Origin: Hygrocybe punicea
Taxonomy: Eukaryota; Basidiomycota; Agaricomycetes; Agaricales; Hygrophoraceae
DNA: 64,000 bases
Assembly (NCBI GenBank): GCA_963556145.1
Contig: OY744467.1
Coordinates: forward strand, 2,108,001-2,172,000
Reading direction: 5' to 3'
This document shows, in pieces, positions 10,707 through 22,100 of this stretch. The notes under the pieces were generated by a model, which had not been told where the DNA came from, did not search any database, and saw only the letters and a program-made list of their open reading frames with translations. The stretch's first letter is position 1. Each line of letters opens with the position of its first letter. The translations under genes and the position numbers were made by a program.

Positions 10707-11930
10707 TTCCCAACAAAAATGATGCACCATGCGTCAAGGTCAGCCAAAATGACCCCACACACCCTTGCATTTGCATCAGTACAAACAGACAAGCCACAAA
10801 CACATCCACCAGCACCCAGTGCAGGTGAAAACACCCAAATGGCCCCACATGCACACGAAAATGTGTCTTGGCATGCCCCAACACATCCACCCTCACCAAA
10901 AACAATGCCCACTGCACCTGAACGTGCTATGTCACCAAACCTGCCATGCATCACAGTACCAGCCCACCTACACATGTCAAGGACAACCCTGCATGTCCCA
11001 ACATGCTGTCACCCAACATTGACCATAAGACCCACAGTGCCCCAACACCTGCCCAAATGGCCCCACCTCTCAAAGAACCACCACCCCTGCCAGGAAATGT
11101 GTCCATACACGTCCCAACACACAATCCCACCATGCCGGCATCAATGCCCAACCAGTTCACACCCACACATGCCCAAGACCCTGTGCCCCTGCAACACAAT
11201 GCATCAAAATGTGTCCCAGACCCCACTCCTGCCCCAAGTGCATGCCCACACACCCACACCAGCCCAACATCACAATGCCACTGTCCAAATGCCGCAAGTG
11301 TAAATGCTGAGGCACAACGATGTCGAAATGCAAGCTAATGCATCCCTGAGACCAGAAAAGGAGGAGGAGGAGGAGAGGGAGGGAGGTCACAAGAGGAGCA
11401 AAGAAAAGAAGACGACGAGGACAGAGGAGTTGAGTGAGGAGATACCAGAGACCATGACAGATGAAGATACACACCAACATGAAATGACGGCCCAACAAGA
11501 GGCCATGAATGGTCCTGTTCGCATGTCCAGCCCCACACCTATGAATATACCCCCACCCACCTTACCACCCATGTGACTCGACTGGGCCAAAGATGTTGCG
11601 TCCATCCCCATCTATCCCACCATTTTGACATGAGCCCCACGCAATTTTTTGGCCCTCTGTTCCAATACCACAAGACAACCATTTTCCACTTTACAGTGTC
11701 GTGTACAATGACCACGTATACAACCCCAGCCCCGATGCACCTTTGAAAAACCTTATGGTCCCATGTTCACATGAAGCCACCCATCTGGCATTGCACCTGG
11801 ATGACCCATCATTACCAAGCCCCTTAGCCCACCCAAGCCTACCTCATTCAATTCCAAGCACCTCAACTGGAATTGTGATCCCCAACTTGCTGATTTGAGC
11901 AGAGCACTTCAGGCTCTAGGTTGGACCAGG
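10707..11930 (+). mobile_element. Fragment related to element C internal region
   Basis: Parallels 37215-38445 in sequence order and in protein: the frame at 10719-11303 (MMHHASRSAKMTPHTLAFASVQTDKPQ) mirrors the ORF of element C (MTHHTSKSAQMSAHALAFVS). The product is His/Pro/Thr-rich with no recognised domain. The copy is CpG-poor compared with the one at 37.2-38.4 kb, which suggests it is older. No LTRs are visible. Confidence 0.65.
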
Positions 11931-12049
11931 CCCTTTTAGTATTGGTTTTTGTTTTGTTTTTGTTTTGATCTCAGTTGTTTTACTGTTACAGAGTAGAGAT
12001 AGGATAGGATGTTGAGACTAGACATATCCATAGCCATACCCACTCCACC

Positions 12050-13060
12050 AGTTTTCCATCCAAAATCCCCAAACCGGACTGAAACCGATGCAAACCATTT
12101 GCATCAGTTCAGTTTTGGTCCAAATGTGGTCTGAACCGTGGACCACTAGTGCTCAGCCCCCTGCACCATTCTGACCTCACAACAGTGCTGCACACGTCAA
12201 TTGATGTGGCCAGCCTGTTTGTGAGGTGGGATTGGGGTGCTGGGGTGCTGGCACGCCCTGCACTGGCATTGAGCCACATGTGGGCTTCTCTGTGGGTGTC
12301 CCAACACATCACATGCATTGTACATGTGTTGGCAGGTTGACCATGTTGGCTGTTTTCAGTGGACGTATGATGATGGTGGTGGTGGTGGTGGTGGTGGTGC
12401 CCCATGCATCATACACATTGTGTACATGATGATGGGTGGCTTGGACCCACATTGACCATGTTGGCCAATTTCGATGGATGGGTGGTGGTGGTGGTGTTGG
12501 TGTTGGTTGTGGGGTGTTGGTAACGTGTGTCGTGTTCAACAATAAGAAAAAGAATAGTAAATATAATAAAAATGTACCAAATAGCAGCGAGGGTGGGCGC
12601 ACTGTCCCCACTGCCCATTCTGTCTTGTCAGCCCCTCCATTCCCTCACATTTGTGTTTGTGTTTGTCCATGTGCACACGTGTCGTTGCAGCAGCCACCGT
12701 GGTGTTGATGTTGGTGGTGTTGATGTTGGTGGTTGCAGTCATGGTCATTTCCATCATGATGGTGGTGGTGGTAGTCGTGGTGGTGGTGGTGGTAGTCATG
12801 GTTGTGGTGGTGAAGTTGGCATTGGTCATGTTGGTGATCATGTTTGAACTTAGAGACTAGTTAGAATCAAACATGTAAAAAAAAATAACACTTACATGGG
12901 TGGCTGGGTACTCATTCTGGTCCTCATTTGGCGCTCAATCATTGTTTGCCAAGGGCCTGTTCAAGATGTTGTGGAAGGGGGGTGAGCTTGCCAGCCAACG
13001 TTAATTGGTTTCAGTTCAAACTGAGTTTGAACTGAATTTGAACTGCAGCCAAATCCCTAA
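12050..13060. mobile_element. Probable very old hAT-like copy with TGG repeats
   Basis: The order of parts follows the intact hAT copies in diluted form: ACCGGACTGAAACCG-type end sequence, a decayed central palindrome (ACGTCAATTGATGT at 12194-12207), GTG/TGG repeats (12368-12400, 12480-12500, 12690-12830), and CAGTTCAAACTGAGTTTGAACTG near 13010. Ends and target duplication are not clear. Confidence 0.4.
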
Positions 13061-13104
13061 ACCAGAGACTGAATGGTTTGGTCTCCACTGGAAATTCCCA
13101 AACT

Positions 13105-13770
13105 GAAACCAAGATGGTGAAGGGCACTGGAGGGTGAATGAGGGGTAGGAAGGGTGCATGGAGTGGGGGGTGGCAATGGGTGGCAAGAAAAGGTTTGGGA
13201 AGTGAGGCAGATGAGGGAAATGGAGCGGGGGAGGGCTCCCAGCCCCAAACAAGCAGCGGGAAGGGGTAAGCATGTGGGGAAAAAGCAGGAGAGGGGTGGG
13301 TACTCACCTATATCATTGGGGCCCCCCACAGCCCTCTTCACATTCTACCATCAATAAAGCTACTGGGGACATCATCTCAGATGTCCCCATCATCCATTCC
13401 ATGGTTTTTGCAGTCCAGATTGGTCATGCCATTGAGTTGCACGAGGGTGGCGACAAGGGTGGTTGCAATGGTGATATCTGGATGACACCACCACCATTTA
13501 CCACACCATCACCAGTGGCAACCCTCCATGTTGCCATCATGGTGTTCATTGCTGTGTGCCAAGCCTGCCACCACAGGTTTCAATGTTCGGGGCTGTTGGT
13601 GGAAAAAGTTGGGTGCGCTCCTGCATGGCTTTGAGGACATCTGGAGTGGTGGTCTCTGTGTGAATTGTCGCCATCATTCTCATTGTCCTTGTTTCCATCA
13701 TTGTTGAGGTGGTGGGGAGTGGGAGCATGGCAGGAGGCAAGCTGGGAGGCAAGTGGGTGGTGGAAAAGCA
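13105..13770. repeat. D repeat, left arm of a large inverted repeat
   Basis: Bases about 13320-13770 are an imperfect reverse complement of 15159-15640: both hold the GGGGACATCATCTCAGATGTCC and AACAATGATGGAAA parts in mirrored order. Bases 13110-13320 also match the reverse strand of 27745-27985. The arms meet at the insertion site of hAT-1, so the pre-insertion locus was a large foldback. Confidence 0.7.
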
Positions 13771-13778
13771 CATGTGAC
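13771..13778. repeat. Target duplication of hAT-1, left (CATGTGAC)
   Basis: The same 8 bases follow the element at 15151-15158. An 8-bp duplication is the hAT hallmark. Confidence 0.95.
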
Positions 13779-15150
13779 TAGTGTTGCCGAAGTTCAGTTC
13801 GGTCCGGTTCCGAGCCTTTTTGGCGGAACCGCGAACTGAACTTCGGGTCCAGTTTGGCGCATGGCCAAACCTGGACCCGGACGGCATTGAACCGTCTCGC
13901 CGCGTTCGGTCTGGGTTCAGACCGCGTCTGAACCCAGACCGAGGTTGGCTCACCCCGTGAGCTCCGTTCTCCTCGCGAATGGCAGGCACGTATCAATTGA
14001 TACGGCGCTACACTTCGCGAGGTAGTTGGGCTGCGGGGGAGCCGTCCGGTGCTGCTGCTGCTGCTGCTGCCGTCGCGTTGCTGCTGTTGCTGCGGCCGTT
14101 GGCGTTGTTGCTGCTGCTGCTGCTGCCGCTGCCGTTGCTGCCGTTGCTGCTGTTGCTGCTGTTGCTGCTGCTGCCATTGCCGTGGCGTTGCTGCCATTGC
14201 CGTGGCGTTGCTGCTGTTGCCGCCATTGCCGCTGTTGCCGCCGTTGCTGCTGCTGCCGTCACTGCTGCCGTCGTTGCTGCTGTCATTGCTGCCGCTGCCG
14301 GCGCTGCTCCTGCTGCCGTCGCCGTTGCTGCTGCCACTGCTGCCGCTGCTGTCGTGGCCGTTGCTGCTGCCGCTGCCGTTGCCATTGCCGTTGCTGCTGC
14401 TGCTGCTGGCCGTTGTGGTTGTCGTTGCCGTTGTTGTTGCCGCCGCTGGTGGTAGTGGTGGTGGTGGTGGTGGTGGTGTTGCAGCTGTCGTGCATCCGTT
14501 GCTGCCGGCGCTGCTGCTTCTGTTGCTGCTGCCATTGCTGCCAGTGCTGCTGCTTCTATTGCTGCTGCTGCTGCTTCTGCTGTTGCTGCTGCTGCTGGCC
14601 GTTGCCATCGTCGTTGCCTGGTTGCCATAGCCGTTCCCATTTCTGTTGCCGCCGCTGGTGGTGGTGGTGGTGGTGGTGGTGGTGTTGCAGCTGTCGCGCG
14701 TCCGTTGGCATTGGGTTGGCGTTGGCATCCATCTTGTGCCAAGATGGGTGTGGCCGCGACGTGGTCGCGGTCGAGTTCCCTGTCGCAAATGACATTAGTA
14801 AAGTTAAGAAAAGCTTGAAACTGACCTTCGCGTTGAGTGTTGATGTTGTGTTGCGTGTTGATGTTGTGTTGCGTGAAAGCTACACGGTCACGGCCGGTCA
14901 CATGATACCATTTAACACGAAATAGTAAGTCAAGAAATACGAAAAACAAATGAAATAAATACCGTAAAAATAGCTGCGTTCGCGGTTTGGACACGGTTTG
15001 GAGCCGTTCAGGAAATCCGGCGGGCCTTGAAACCCGGAACTGAACCCGTGGTCCGGTTCAGCACTTGGCTGAACTTAGACTGAACCTCGGGTTCGGTTCG
15101 GGGTTTGAACCGGGTTCGGCTAGGTTCGGAACTGAACTACGGCAACACTA
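13779..15150 (-). mobile_element. hAT-1: non-autonomous hAT element with CAG/GCN repeats (1,372 bp)
   Basis: Ends are TAGTGTTGCCGAAGTTCAG and the inverted CTACGGCAACACTA. It has perfect 8-bp flanks. Both ends carry long stretches rich in GGTTCGGTTC/GAACCG. The middle (about 14040-14720) is GCT/GCC/TGG trinucleotide repeat. On the minus strand an intron-like segment (14780-14825: GTCAGT, ACTTTACTAAT, GCGACAG) is shared with hAT-2 and hAT-3. Translations are long but only poly-Gln, poly-Ala, poly-Ser or poly-His by frame (for example 13778-14788, 336 codons), and no transposase was found. It sits at the centre of the D inverted repeat. Confidence 0.9.
13972..14021. repeat. Nested palindrome inside hAT-1
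   Basis: CTCGCGAA (13972-13979) pairs with TTCGCGAG (14014-14021), and between them lies the perfect 16-bp palindrome CGTATCAATTGATACG (13989-14004). The same module is present in hAT-2 (36054-36103) and hAT-3 (43155-43204). Confidence 0.95.
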
Positions 15151-15660
15151 CATGTGACTGACCATATGGCTTTCAACCTTCCACCACCATCATCCCCCCC
15201 ATTCGCCATACCCTGCTCCCCACTGCTTCAACAATGATGGAAATGAGGACGAGGATGACAATGGTGACAATTCACACAGAGACCACCACCCCAGACATCC
15301 TCAAAGCCACACAGGAGTGTACCCAACCTTTTCAACCAACAGCCTCAAATGTCAAAACCAGCGGCGGTGGGCTTGGCGCACAGCAATGAACATGACAAAG
15401 GCAACATGGAGGGTTGCCACTGGCAATGGTGTGGTCAATGGCAGTGGTGTCATCAAGATATCACTGTCGCAACCACCCTTGTCACCACCCTCATGCAACT
15501 CAATGGCACAACCAATCTGGACTGCAAAAACCACAGAATGGACAATGGGGATGTCTGAGATGACGTCCCCACTAGCTTTATTGGTGGTGGGATATTGGAA
15601 GGGCCACAGGGGGCCCCTAATGGTACATGTGAGTACCCACCCCCCACCCCATGTACTTGT
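15151..15660. repeat. D repeat, right arm (with right hAT-1 target duplication 15151-15158)
   Basis: Imperfect reverse complement of the left arm. It ends at the left boundary of the Helitron near 15655. Confidence 0.7.
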
Positions 15661-15685
15661 TTAGTGGGCCAATGCTGTGCATGGC
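15661..15685 (-). terminator. Helitron 3'-terminal hairpin with CTAA end
   Basis: A stem of about 7-8 bp (GGCCAATGC/GCATGGC with one bulge) lies three bases from CTAA. The short Helitron copy has the same stem with a different loop (CTT for TGT) at 26403-26425, a compensated variation that supports a conserved hairpin. Confidence 0.75.
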
Positions 15686-16106
15686 ATGAACGAGTTCTTT
15701 TTTCCCCCTCCCTACTTCTTTGCTGAATTAAGAAAATTGCATAAAGCATGTTACATATGGCATAAGATACATAGCATGTGTTGCATATTGCATATTTGAT
15801 CTACTAAGCCCACCTCCCACCTCTGCAACATATAAATTAGTATAAAATAAAACTACATAAAGTGTCTTGAGTCTTCATCAACCTCCTCTCTACCTGCCAT
15901 CTCCCCTGTGTTGCACCATCATGCAACACTCTCAGCCATGAAGCAATTGCTCAGGGAGCAACAGGTCAACTGCCAAACACAACTGCCCCCCAAACAGTGT
16001 GCTGACAATTAACTCACATTTGCTCAACCCTACTTCTCCATGACCTTGAATGCTACACAACAGATTACCACATGAAGACAGCCGTGCTTGACCTCAAGGA
16101 GGATGC

Positions 16107-19100
16107 TCAAGGACTCTGAGCATAAATAGCTAGTACAAGGTTTCTATTTTTACAGTGTCTGATATCATGGTCTGAAAGTTGTGTAAGGACAGTGTCTCTG
16201 GAACAAGAGTTGCCTGTAATCATTCCATCATGATACCACACTTGTTTCTGTGCAGTAATAATACGTGAGGTGAAATGATATTGACCATGATATACAATGC
16301 CTCTAAGTTCTAATGTCTTTGTGCCAGTCTCTGAAACAAATTCTAGTCTATGACTGGTTTCAATGTTTTTAAATGGATACTCTAGAACAAGAATGTGTGG
16401 TGCTTCATTATAAAATACAAGTTGTTTCATTCTGCTGTTGCAATCAGAACATCTTCTATTGGTTTTTTGTGACAAGGTATCAACCCACTTCATGGTAGAC
16501 TGATTAATGGTGTCATCAGCATGTAACACATAGCCTAGTCTGTCATCAATAGGTTCTTCTGCAAAGTCACATTGAGAACATTCATGTTGAGAAGAGGCTA
16601 CAATGTCATTGACTTTAAACAACTCCATAGCCAGATTGGCAACACTGATGCCCACAGTGCCTCTAGGAAAGTCTGTAGGATTCATGTTATGCAGTGTAGT
16701 TCTAAGATGATCTCTTAGCTGTTCAAATGCCACATTTTCGTGCAATACCTGTGGAAAACCATGAGACAATGTGGTCAAATGATCATTCATGCTTCTGAAT
16801 ACTGTGGACCACTTTGCATGATTGTCTTTCCACAGTTCAAACAGAATGACCAACAATGAGTCATATGCACAGCTGTAGTCATTTCTATCCCAGATAAGTC
16901 CAGCTGGAGAGTTAATGACCTGTTGCTTGCTTGTGGATGATTGGTTGACATGGTTTTTGGTGATCCGAGGCCTTTTAGCTACTGGTTCATTGTTTGTGTC
17001 CAGTGAATGTTTTTGGGTTGAACCAATAGCAACTGAGCCCTTTGCTGGGACAAATGAAGTTGCAATTACAGCTGCTTTCTGTTTGCCTTTGCCTTTTTCA
17101 ACCAATTGCCATGGGCTATCAGGGACTGTATGAGCCAATGATAATGGATCAGTTGGTGACCATTTAATAGCAGTATCAGTTTTAGCAGGAACATAGTGAA
17201 TTCCCTTCCACTGCTGAAAATTTCGAAGCATAACAGAGCGTGTACCAGCATCAATGTGGTCAGGTAAAGCACCTTCATATCTCATCCTTGTAATCTCATC
17301 AAGCAATTCTAGTTCTCTAAATTCTTGTCTAAGATATCCAGAACAACCTCTAGTGATCACTTTAGTGTCAAAGCCTTGAATTATTATGGTTCCAGCAGCA
17401 GAAGCACTTCTAGACAATGAAGAATAATATGACATGTGGTTGAAGCAACTGTTTAAATGCACCACATTGAATGGACGTGTTTTTCCTTGAGCAGCATGAG
17501 CAGTCATTGCAAAGTTAGGAAGCACCCAGACTTGTTGTCTCTCAATGGATTCCTTCAGGTCACTAGGAAATACACACTGAATTGTCTTGGTGTTTTTTAC
17601 AATGGGCACTACATTCTCAGGAAGTCCTGGAATCTGGATCAGCTTTGGAGGTTTGTCCAGTTCAACAAACAGGGTGTCAAGTACTCTTTTGCCATGACTT
17701 GCTTTGAGTGACTGCCAGCCAACAACAAATCCCTCTTGTCCTTTTGTAATGCAGAGCTCAGTGGCATCATTGTTGCGAAGCATTACAGGCATGCCAAGAC
17801 ATAAGGAGAGTTTCCCAGCAAAGTTATCAGTGGCAGCATGTCGCACTTTCCATATCTCTCTTTGTGTATCAAAATCTATGTCACTGGATTGATGTACTGC
17901 TTTAGATTTGGACTGTGACTTGTTTCTCACACTAGACTCCTTGTCTTTCCCCCATTTGTCAATGGAATAGAAGTTGGTCAAGTTTTGATTGGTATCTGAA
18001 GCAAATCTTTCACATCCAAGCTGGTTGATCTGATCCTTTTGTGAGTGAATGCCACATATGATGGGAACATTTCTAAAATCTTTGGAGGCAATGTTGGGCT
18101 GGTCTGGACGTTTGCCTGCAATTCTGGTTCTCAAAAATTGAATATCCTGTGCTGTACATTTGCCATAACGCATGTTGACAAGGGCAGTTCTGAACAAGGC
18201 ATCCTTAGCTGTTTGGGTCCTCTGTCTCATGTTTTCTCTGAGAATCACAACTGTGGTTACTTGATGCCAGAGTGCTTTTCCAATTGCAGTTTCCTGAGAA
18301 TGTGTTGTCAAGGCTGATGTGATCTGAGTGCCAACTGTTCCACTGTACAATGGTGCACCTCCAACTGGTGGTAACTGTGCAAAGTCTCCAGCAAATATCA
18401 TGTTGATTCTACCAAATGGCATGTCATGTATGTTCAAAGCTTTAGTGAGTCTAGCACTGATTTTGTAGAGATCATGACAAGACAACATTGAGACTTCATC
18501 AATGAAAATGTAGTCAACTCCTTCTAGTCTCCCTTTGAGCTGAGCAATGCCCATTGCTTCATTTCTATTTGACATGTTTGGATTGATGCCCAGGAAGTAG
18601 TGATAGGTTGAGCCATTTTGTAGAGCTGCAGAAGTACCAGTAGGACCAAGAATAACAAATCTGTGAGACTCATGTACATTGTCAAAGAAATCAACAACTG
18701 CTTTGATGACTTGTGATTTTCCAGTGCCAGCCATTCCAGCAATATTCATTTTCAACTGGTCACTGCTGGGAGACGAAGTGTGATTTGCAATAATCCTAAA
18801 GGCTCTTTTCTGCTCAGTGTTCAAGCTGAATTTTCTAACTGTAGCATCAATTAGCTGTTGTCTCTGTGCATTTGCAGCTCTGAAAGATTGCATCAAGTAT
18901 GACTGGTCCACAATGATCACATTGTTTTCATTTGCATCAGCATATGTTTTGTGTGAAACAGACTTTGAGTTTGCAGGAATATATTGATTGCGCTCATCTA
19001 GTATTTCTTGTCTTTGTTCTTGAACAAGTTGTTTCCATTGAGTACCAGGTTGATTCATTTCAACTTCAAGTGGAGCAGAATTTACTGTAATAGAATCATC

Positions 19101-22100
19101 TGGACATGGATCAAGCCAACCAATGTTTCTGACAATGTTCTCAGTGGCATCCATTTGAGCTTTGATCAGTCTACCATGTTGACCAAGTTCAGAATATTTG
19201 TTAGTGCCATAATCTGCATTGTTTTTGTCCTGCTCATAATTGTCATCTCCAAAGTCATCACCATTTTGAATGTTGTCATCATCCAAGTGTGAAATCATGT
19301 CTGAAGTCATAAATTGAGGACAGGTACCATCTAACACTGCTCCTTGTCTAAGCTGAGCAGAATAGTCATCTCTAGCATCAAGGCATTCATATCTCAGATT
19401 AAAGTTGTCCATAATTTCTAATTGCCTGTCAGTGAATTCATGATCAGTGAATGCTTCATCCCATGATTCTAGGTTACTTTTGAGGTCATTGCCAGATCTC
19501 CATGGTTTGAACAGAGTGAGCATTGTGATGCAATAGTATTCTCTGTCTCCTCTATCACGTCTGGGCAGTGAACCACCAACAAAGTTTGGAACAACATCCT
19601 GCTTCTTTTCACTGAATTCTATGCAGTGTGTTTCATACAATGGGTGATCTTCCAGGAAAAGCTTGGTATCTTCTTGGACAGACTCAGTGCTATCAGACTC
19701 ATTATAATTATCCTCTGAATCACATTCTATGAAATTGTCATCATCTTTGATGTTAAGATCATCAAATTCTATGCTTAAGTCATTACTGGTAGGTACATTA
19801 GATTTCGAAGTTTTTTTGTGAGTTGCGGTTTGTGGCTCAGATTCCAAGACATCTAACTCATCATCACTGTTTATTTCATCATGAGGTTTTTGAATGTTTC
19901 TCTTGACTCTTTCTGCACCCTGCACCCATTCATATAAATTCATGTCTTCATAATGAGTTGGTCTGTAAATATAGTCATGCACAGCAGATAGTCCTATGAA
20001 TTTTCCCTTTTGATTGTGCAGTACAACTTTTTCAGAGTCAACTTGCATGTCATCATTTTCATCTGGATTCCAAGCTTTCTGGACTTCTCTCACATAGTTT
20101 CTCCAGTAAACAGGAATGAATTTGTGACTAGTATAATGGTCAGGGTGACCAAGCAGATACATTGAAGCCATTGGACCACCAATTTCAAGTTTTGCAGTTA
20201 AAGCATTGATGATCTGGGTGATGAGTTTTCTAGCTTTGTCTTTTCTTTTCATTGACCCTCCAAGCATTTCTGAGTTTCTGTCAAACACACTTCTAATGGT
20301 ATCAAATATGCTATATGTTTTCAATCCAGGTTTTGTAATATAGTCAGAAATATATGCTACAATTGCTTTGATTGCAGTACCAGAAAGAAGACTTGTAACA
20401 TCAGAATTACAGCGAAGTAGAAATGTCACAAGAGGTGTTAATGTATTAATCCAAGCTTCACCCTTTTTCATATTCAATGCACCAGTTTTTGGGTCTACTT
20501 GTGTTGATTCAAACAAAGGTCTGGGAAATCTAGCTTTGCATTTACCATGTTTGTTCATGCAACTGGGTCTATCTTTTCTCTGCACTTTTTCATTGTTAGC
20601 ACTGTTTTTGCCACAATTATGGACATTAGAACGTAAAATCAAATAATCAACAGTGTCTGCAAATCTGTCCCACCATGAATTCACCTGCTTGCAATCATTA
20701 CAATTGTTGTCACTGTTCACATCATGCTTATTTGTACACATAGGTGGGGGTGCTTCAGGTAAAGTCTGAGTGGGATCTTTGTAGTCTTCTTGTTCAGACT
20801 TCTGGTTGACCTTAGCTTTGACTTCATCCATTGTTCCAGTCATGAATTCACCAATATGTACGCTTTCTAGATACTGAACAAAAGCTTGTTGGAAATCTGA
20901 CATGGGATCCATTATTCTATCTCTGATTTCCTGAGGTGACAGACATCCTTTTAGCCATAGTAGCATGTGCATGTGAAGTGTGAGACGTCCTTGTTGCTCC
21001 ACTGTGCCATAGTATGCTTTGGTGTCACCATAAAAGCCAGAATGCTTTGAACCAACTCCAAGAACATGTTTGATAAATAGTTCTACCATAAAGTGAAAGA
21101 ATCTAGCACCAGCCACTGGATTTTCAGCAATAAGTCTGTAGCGCTCATTATACCCTCTAAGTTCAGGTGTAAAGTTTTCTTTCGTATCAGCAAAATACAA
21201 GGACAGTGGATGCATGTTATCAGCTGGTGAAAATGTGATAAACCATGAAGGTGCACCCACAAAGGACATCAGAGACCAGACTTCATTTCTCATGTATTTC
21301 TTGCTTGTGAGTGATCCTTTTACATGACTTCCTACATGACCAATGTCTTTAATTAATTGGAAACAAAGTTTCTCTTCATCAGTTTCTGGAGTAACATGTT
21401 CACCATCTTCCATTTTTCTAGCAATGTTATTCAACACTCCAAGATCAACATCCATTAATCTTTGTGAGATGTGTTCAAATTTTGCTTTTTCAGCTAATAA
21501 ATAGCCAGCTGTTGTAGACTCCTTTATTTGCTCATGGTTGAAAGCAATCAAAGGAAAGTGGGGATCTTTCTGAAACCTCTTGTCATAGTACATTAACAAG
21601 TGTCTCTTATGTTTGATTTCAGAAATCTTGCCATGAATCAGTGAATTGCCAATTCCACCAAGTCCATAAGGAAACAACCATGGCGTCATTTGGAGGAACA
21701 ACTGAGGATTATTGTAGATGGATTGTGGATCACTCTCATGTCCAATTGCCAGGATCTTTTTATTATTCATCAAATGTTTTAAGGCAATGGCTTTTATGGC
21801 TTTGATACTTTTGGTAGAGTACTCTTCACCTGTGACACCATGAACTACAAATGGACACATGCCTGTCTCAGTGCCTTCTTCCTCTTCCATGTCATTAACA
21901 GCAGTGGCTTCTGGGTTTTTGTTGACAAAGAATTGTCTGTACTCCACCACAACTGGTATGTCATTCTCAGGATATTGCTTCAAGTTTTCTTCTGAAATCT
22001 CCAAGTCAAAATAGTCACTGTGGTTCAGTTTCAACCAGTTCAAAGCAGTGGCAACTTTGTTTCTCCTAACAAGCAATGGTGTTCTCTCAAAATCAGACTT

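Noticed and set aside
14049..14925. Long open frames of poly-Leu, poly-Cys or poly-Ala opposite the CAG repeats (also at 36146 and 42488)
   Set aside because: Triplet repeats leave all six frames open; there are no domains and the readings differ between copies.
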